From Schaalia sp. JY-X169 (GTDB lineage: Bacteria > Actinomycetota > Actinomycetes > Actinomycetales > Actinomycetaceae): a DNA stretch of 64,000 nucleotides. This document shows positions 60,206 through 64,000 of the stretch, in pieces. The notes under the pieces were generated by a model. That model worked only from the letters and a program-made list of their open reading frames with translations, had not been told where the DNA came from and searched no databases. Position numbers and translations under genes: made by a program. Position 1 is the stretch's first letter; the number at the start of each line of letters is the position of its first letter. The stretch lies in contig NZ_CP059675.1 in assembly GCF_014069575.1 (NCBI RefSeq), positions 1,984,001-2,048,000 on the forward strand, in the 5' to 3' direction.

Positions 60206-62104
60206 ATGACTGCAACCGGTGATACCTCCCAGAATATCTACCCACCCATTCCCGCCATTGTTGATGAAGCGTGGGTGAAGGACTGGCGCACAGTTGAGGC
60301 ATCCGCAGGCCGCGACCCAATTGACTACTGGGATGGGCGAGCTAAGGAGCTCACCTGGTCCCAGCCTTGGACCCAAGTGCTGGACGACAGTGAGGCACCC
60401 TTCTTCAAGTGGTTTGTCGGCGGACAAACCAACATTGTCACCAATGCGATTGATCGCCACCTCGATGGTCCACGTAAGAACAAGCTGGCACTGCTGTGGC
60501 AGTCCGAGGATGGGAAAGAAACCCGCACCTTCTCGTACTTCTCGCTCAACCGCGCTGTCACTCAGATGGCGAACGTTCTCAAAGCCCTCGGTGTCCACAA
60601 GGGCGACCGGGTCACCATCTACTTGCCGCGCATCCCCGAAGTCTTTTTTGCGATGCTCGCATGTGCGAAGATCGGTGCCGTTCACTCGGTGATTTTTGCG
60701 GGCTTCTCTGCCGACGCACTCACTGCCCGCATAGACGATTCAGAGTCGAAAGTTGTGATTACGGCCGACGGTTCGTGGATCAACGGTTCGGTGTTTCCCC
60801 TCAAGAGCATTGTCGATGAGGCCGTGCGGTTCTCCCCCACAGTGGAGAACGTCCTCGTCATCAAACGGACGGGTTCAGAGGTCGAAATGGACCCACTGCG
60901 GGACCACTGGTATCACGACCTCACAGCTCTACCGATCGCGCGGGGAGCCTGTGAAACAGTGCAGGTGGACGCCGAACACCCACTGTTCATCCTCTACACT
61001 TCCGGATCAACCGGGAAGCCGAAAGCAGTCCTCCACACCCACGGCGGCTACATGGTCGGCACCTATGCCACCCTGCACGACACGTTCGACATCCACGACG
61101 GTGACCGCTTCTGGTGCACGGCGGATGCCGGGTGGATTACCGGCCATTCCTACGTTGTCTACGGTCCCCTCCTCAACGGGGCGACCTCGTTCATGTTCGA
61201 GGGCGGACCATCGTATCCCCACCCCGACCGCTGGTGGTCACTGATCGAACACTACGGGATCACCACGTTCTACACGGCGCCGACCGCCATCCGCTCCCTG
61301 ATGCGTTTCGGGGACGCCTGGGTGAACCGCCACGACCTTTCAAGTCTGCGCATTCTGGGGACTGTTGGGGAGCCGATCAACCCTGAAGCCTGGCGGTGGT
61401 TCTACGACGTGGTCGGGCAGGGGCGCTGTCCCATCATGGACACCTGGTGGCAGACAGAGACAGGGATGTTCCAGATCGCTGGCGTCCCCGCGATGCCACA
61501 GAAACCGGGTTCAGCTGGGCGTCCCGTCTTCGGTCAGGTGGCGCAGATTGTGGACGAGGCCGGAAATCCCGTCGAAGATGGGGTCGAAGGTTTCCTCACG
61601 CTGCTCAACCCCTGGCCAGCCATGATGCGCACCCTCTACGGGGATGACCAACGCTACGTTGACGCCTACTGGAACGTCTACCCCGGGAAGTACGCCACCG
61701 GGGATTCTGCCCGACGGGATGAAGACGGCTACTACTGGGTGATTGGACGAACCGACGACATTATCAAGGTGTCGGGGCATCGCCTTGGCACGGCCGAGGT
61801 CGAGTCGGCCATCACCTCACATTCCGCCGTCGCAGAGGCAGCGGCCATCGGCCTCCCACACGAGATCAAAGGCAACGCAATCCACGTCTACGTTGTCCTC
61901 AACCCCGGTCGAGCTGAGGGTCGTGAAATGACGGAAGATCTGCGCTCCCACGTCGCCAAGCATCTCTCACCGATCGCCAAGCCGGACGAAATCTCTTATG
62001 TCGATTCCTTACCGAAAACTCGATCTGGGAAGATCATGCGAAGAGTGTTGCGTGCCCGCGCCCTCGGCCAAGACGAGGGCGACCTGTCAACGCTTGAAGG
62101 ATAG
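60206..62104 (+). CDS. acs: Acetyl-CoA synthetase
   Basis: 632 residues, somewhat shorter than the usual ~650 because the N-terminus is brief. Adenylate-forming signatures: LYTSGSTGKPKAVLHTHGGY (A3), TADAGWITGHSYVVYGPL, WWQTETGMFQI, GDSARRDEDGYYWVIGRTDDIIKVSGHRLGTAEVE (hinge and A8), and the C-terminal catalytic Lys in PKTRSGKIMRRVLR, which is also the usual acetylation site. Makes acetyl-CoA from acetate, ATP and CoA. GAGAAGGA precedes the ATG. Divergent from the helicase-like gene. Confidence 0.97.
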   Translation: MTATGDTSQNIYPPIPAIVDEAWVKDWRTVEASAGRDPIDYWDGRAKELTWSQPWTQVLDDSEAPFFKWFVGGQTNIVTNAIDRHLDGPRKNKLALLWQSEDGKETRTFSYFSLNRAVTQMANVLKALGVHKGDRVTIYLPRIPEVFFAMLACAKIGAVHSVIFAGFSADALTARIDDSESKVVITADGSWINGSVFPLKSIVDEAVRFSPTVENVLVIKRTGSEVEMDPLRDHWYHDLTALPIARGACETVQVDAEHPLFILYTSGSTGKPKAVLHTHGGYMVGTYATLHDTFDIHDGDRFWCTADAGWITGHSYVVYGPLLNGATSFMFEGGPSYPHPDRWWSLIEHYGITTFYTAPTAIRSLMRFGDAWVNRHDLSSLRILGTVGEPINPEAWRWFYDVVGQGRCPIMDTWWQTETGMFQIAGVPAMPQKPGSAGRPVFGQVAQIVDEAGNPVEDGVEGFLTLLNPWPAMMRTLYGDDQRYVDAYWNVYPGKYATGDSARRDEDGYYWVIGRTDDIIKVSGHRLGTAEVESAITSHSAVAEAAAIGLPHEIKGNAIHVYVVLNPGRAEGREMTEDLRSHVAKHLSPIAKPDEISYVDSLPKTRSGKIMRRVLRARALGQDEGDLSTLEG

Positions 62105-62122
62105 CCACCCGGATCCCCCGCG

Positions 62123-63382
62123 CTAGGACGACTTGGGGTCTGGTGCAGGTTTTTGCCGAGGTGGCAGGTTAAGCAGTTCCATCTCGCGTTTGCGGATACC
62201 GATTATCAGCGTGAATGCCGCAACAAGTATGGCAGCGACCCAGGTGAGGACGAAGAACACGTGGTGGTCGACCACCTGGTTCCATCCGTGTTGGTCGAGA
62301 CCCGCAACAACGTGGGCCCAACCATCCTGAGTGTCCAGACCCTGGGTGAGTGCCGTGGTGAACGGATCTTCACCACTCTTACCCGGCACCATGGTCTTTG
62401 AGTACTCAGTCGAGAGCGCCTTGGAAAGAGCACCGGGGGTCAGCCCCGCCAGTCCAAGCAGGGAGCTGGTGACTGCAAACATCAACGGCGGCAGGACAGA
62501 CCTGATGTAGAGGTTCTTCTCTCGCGCTGAAATGCTCACAACTGAAACGACCTCGCCAATCAGGAACCCGTACACGGCCCCGGCCGTGGAGATATCCAAG
62601 AGGAGTGACGGGGACACCGTGTCAAGTAGGGCCATACCCAAGAGCTGGAACTCCCCGGTTGACAGAGGAACGACCACAAGCGGGATCAGCGCGCCCACGA
62701 ATACGCCTGCAGCAGCTCCGAACCCAGCCCAAGTGCCAAGGCTGATCGCGACTCTTGGAAGCGTGATGCCACCACCGTTTCCTCGCAATACCTGCATTAG
62801 GGAAGTCGCAGCGATAGTGAGGACGTATGCGGCCGTCCAACACGTTGCGATCAGGAGGGTATAGAACCCTACTGCGTGCGACAGAAAGTCGGATGTTTGA
62901 TTGCCGCGGACATTCATCAGAATCGATGCCGCCAACACCAGGGCGATACCGGGCACAATGACGAGGACGGCACCCACGTTGACAATCTGGTTGATGTGCG
63001 ACGCGTCCGACCGGTCAGTCGCACGCAACTCCTTAGTATCAAGGGACTCCCAGTCGGGTAGGGCCACTCTTCCCGCAAATTTGAGGTGCACTGCGACAAG
63101 CCCCAGCCCGTCCCCAGTGCTCCGGTTGAGGGCGAAAAGTGCAATCCAGAAAATCAGGCCGACCAGAAGCAGTGCACCTGCGACCCAAACCATTGGCACC
63201 GGAACGTACGGGTCACTCCTGAGAGTTATCAGAACAAAGACACCCGCAATAATGAATGCTACGGTGCCAAGAACCGCCCAGGTACGGCGCTTGACCCTGA
63301 CTTTTTCACGCAACGACACAGAGCCGCAGAGCAGGCTTAGCCCAAGCGCGTTGGCAGAGAGGCTAAGGAGAATACTGTTCAT
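62123..63382 (-). CDS. Polytopic membrane protein of unknown function
   Basis: 419 residues. Nine or ten hydrophobic helices, with a hydrophilic loop near residues 95-135 (LKFAGRVALPDWESLDTKELRATDR) and an extracytoplasmic loop close to the end (TEYSKTMVPGKSGEDPFTTALTQGLDTQDGWAHVVAG), then a last helix and a short basic C-terminal tail. No enzyme or transporter motif that I recognise. Next to, and upstream in orientation shared with, a partial histidine kinase gene about 48 bp away; the two might be one unit in which this is a membrane sensor or target. Confidence 0.7.
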   Translation of the reverse strand: MNSILLSLSANALGLSLLCGSVSLREKVRVKRRTWAVLGTVAFIIAGVFVLITLRSDPYVPVPMVWVAGALLLVGLIFWIALFALNRSTGDGLGLVAVHLKFAGRVALPDWESLDTKELRATDRSDASHINQIVNVGAVLVIVPGIALVLAASILMNVRGNQTSDFLSHAVGFYTLLIATCWTAAYVLTIAATSLMQVLRGNGGGITLPRVAISLGTWAGFGAAAGVFVGALIPLVVVPLSTGEFQLLGMALLDTVSPSLLLDISTAGAVYGFLIGEVVSVVSISAREKNLYIRSVLPPLMFAVTSSLLGLAGLTPGALSKALSTEYSKTMVPGKSGEDPFTTALTQGLDTQDGWAHVVAGLDQHGWNQVVDHHVFFVLTWVAAILVAAFTLIIGIRKREMELLNLPPRQKPAPDPKSS

Positions 63383-63429
63383 GCCTTCACCCTAAACGGT
63401 TGGGTACTCCGGCGGTGCCCCACCGTTTT

Positions 63430-64000
63430 CTATGAGGCTGGAGACTCTGCGCGTGCAATCATCCCGCCACCGTGGCGAGGCGCCAGGCGCAGCACACCGA
63501 GATGTGCTCGGGTTATCTTCTCGACGATCGAGAGCCCGAGCCCATTTCCTGGCTGATCGTCAAGTCGTGTCCGACCCGCAGCTTTCAAGAATGGCTCCGT
63601 GAGTCTTGAGAGCTTGACCGCAGCCATCTCAGCCCCGGTGTTCTCAATGACCACGATCGCTCGAGTTCGCTCCCGCAAGGTGCTCACTCGAACCTGGCCC
63701 CCCTGCGGCAGGTTGTGCACGATCGCGTTGTGGACGAGGTTCGTGATCATCTGAAGGAGCAGAGGCGACGAGCCCAACACATCGACAGATGACCCGTCGA
63801 TTGTCAGGACCACACCGTGCTGCTCGGCAAGCGGGAGCAACGTCTCAACTGCCTCATCGGCGAGGAGTGATAAGTCGACGATCTCCGGCTCGGCAATGGT
63901 ATTCCCAGCACGGCTTAGCAACAGGAGTGCCTCCGTGAGAGCGATGGCACGATCGTTCGTGTCTTTCAGACGCGCCAGGTCGGCGACAGGGTCCCTTCGC
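63430..64000 (-). CDS. Sensor histidine kinase, C-terminal part (runs off right edge)
   Basis: About 190 residues visible, frame open to base 64000. The piece begins in the dimerisation helix region (DLARLKDTNDRAIALTEALLLLSRAG) and contains the N box as MITNLVHNAIVHNLP and the G boxes as DDQPGNGLGLSIVEKI, ending with GGGMIARAE. Typical of actinobacterial HisKA-type kinases in which LTEALLLLSR follows the His helix. The partner regulator presumably lies beyond the window. Confidence 0.93.
   Translation of the reverse strand, partial: RRDPVADLARLKDTNDRAIALTEALLLLSRAGNTIAEPEIVDLSLLADEAVETLLPLAEQHGVVLTIDGSSVDVLGSSPLLLQMITNLVHNAIVHNLPQGGQVRVSTLRERTRAIVVIENTGAEMAAVKLSRLTEPFLKAAGRTRLDDQPGNGLGLSIVEKITRAHLGVLRLAPRHGGGMIARAESPAS

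Overview
The window is a contiguous stretch of a high-GC Actinomycetota chromosome. NusG has the long acidic N-terminal extension usual in actinobacteria, 23S rRNA carries an actinobacterial-type insertion, and several pairings are typical of the phylum (sucCD next to DUF6350, a Glp/RimJ/GlpR division cluster, a PspC-domain histidine kinase). The gene set looks most like Actinomycetales/Actinomycetaceae, but I cannot fix genus or species.

Layout. 1-18.4 kb is the ribosomal protein/RNA polymerase region, read leftward as tRNA-Trp, secE, nusG, rplK, rplA, rplJ, rplL, rpoB, rpoC (rpoC runs off the left edge). It is interrupted by unrelated genes: PadR plus a membrane protein, an esterase, GNAT plus an aquaporin, a PepSY lipoprotein, a ROK kinase, a YggS protein and an AbiEi/DUF559-like gene bracketed by two 77-bp direct repeats. 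18.6-29 kb holds an aminotransferase, a lipase-like hydrolase, adenosine deaminase, DUF3017, DUF6350, sucD, sucC and pcrA. 29.4-43 kb holds an MprF-like protein, a hydrolase, a PspC-type two-component system with two divergent membrane proteins, metG, pncA, rsmI, a VanW protein and hemH. 43.5-49 kb is one rRNA operon (16S-23S-5S, minus strand, no spacer tRNA). 49.4-64 kb holds a META lipoprotein, ogt, tRNA-Ala(CGC), glpR, rimJ-like, glp, 5-FTHF cyclo-ligase, a SAF protein, a small protein with a 1,419-residue degenerate helicase/nuclease-like protein, acs, a polytopic membrane protein and the C-terminal part of a histidine kinase.

Most genes are housekeeping. The unexplained material is mainly in three repeat-rich intergenic islands (12.9-14.0, 28.4-29.4 and 43.0-43.4 kb). 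They hold inverted arrays built from tandem units with a 19-bp (18-19 bp) period; the unit sequence differs between loci while the architecture is kept. One array interrupts a decayed coding fragment that is uninterrupted in another island, so these look like inserted elements. A second point of interest is the predicted pseudo-helicase with a translationally coupled small partner. A hand tally also suggests that the octamer CGAGGRCG is strongly over-represented throughout. All calls are from reading the sequence; no database search was run.
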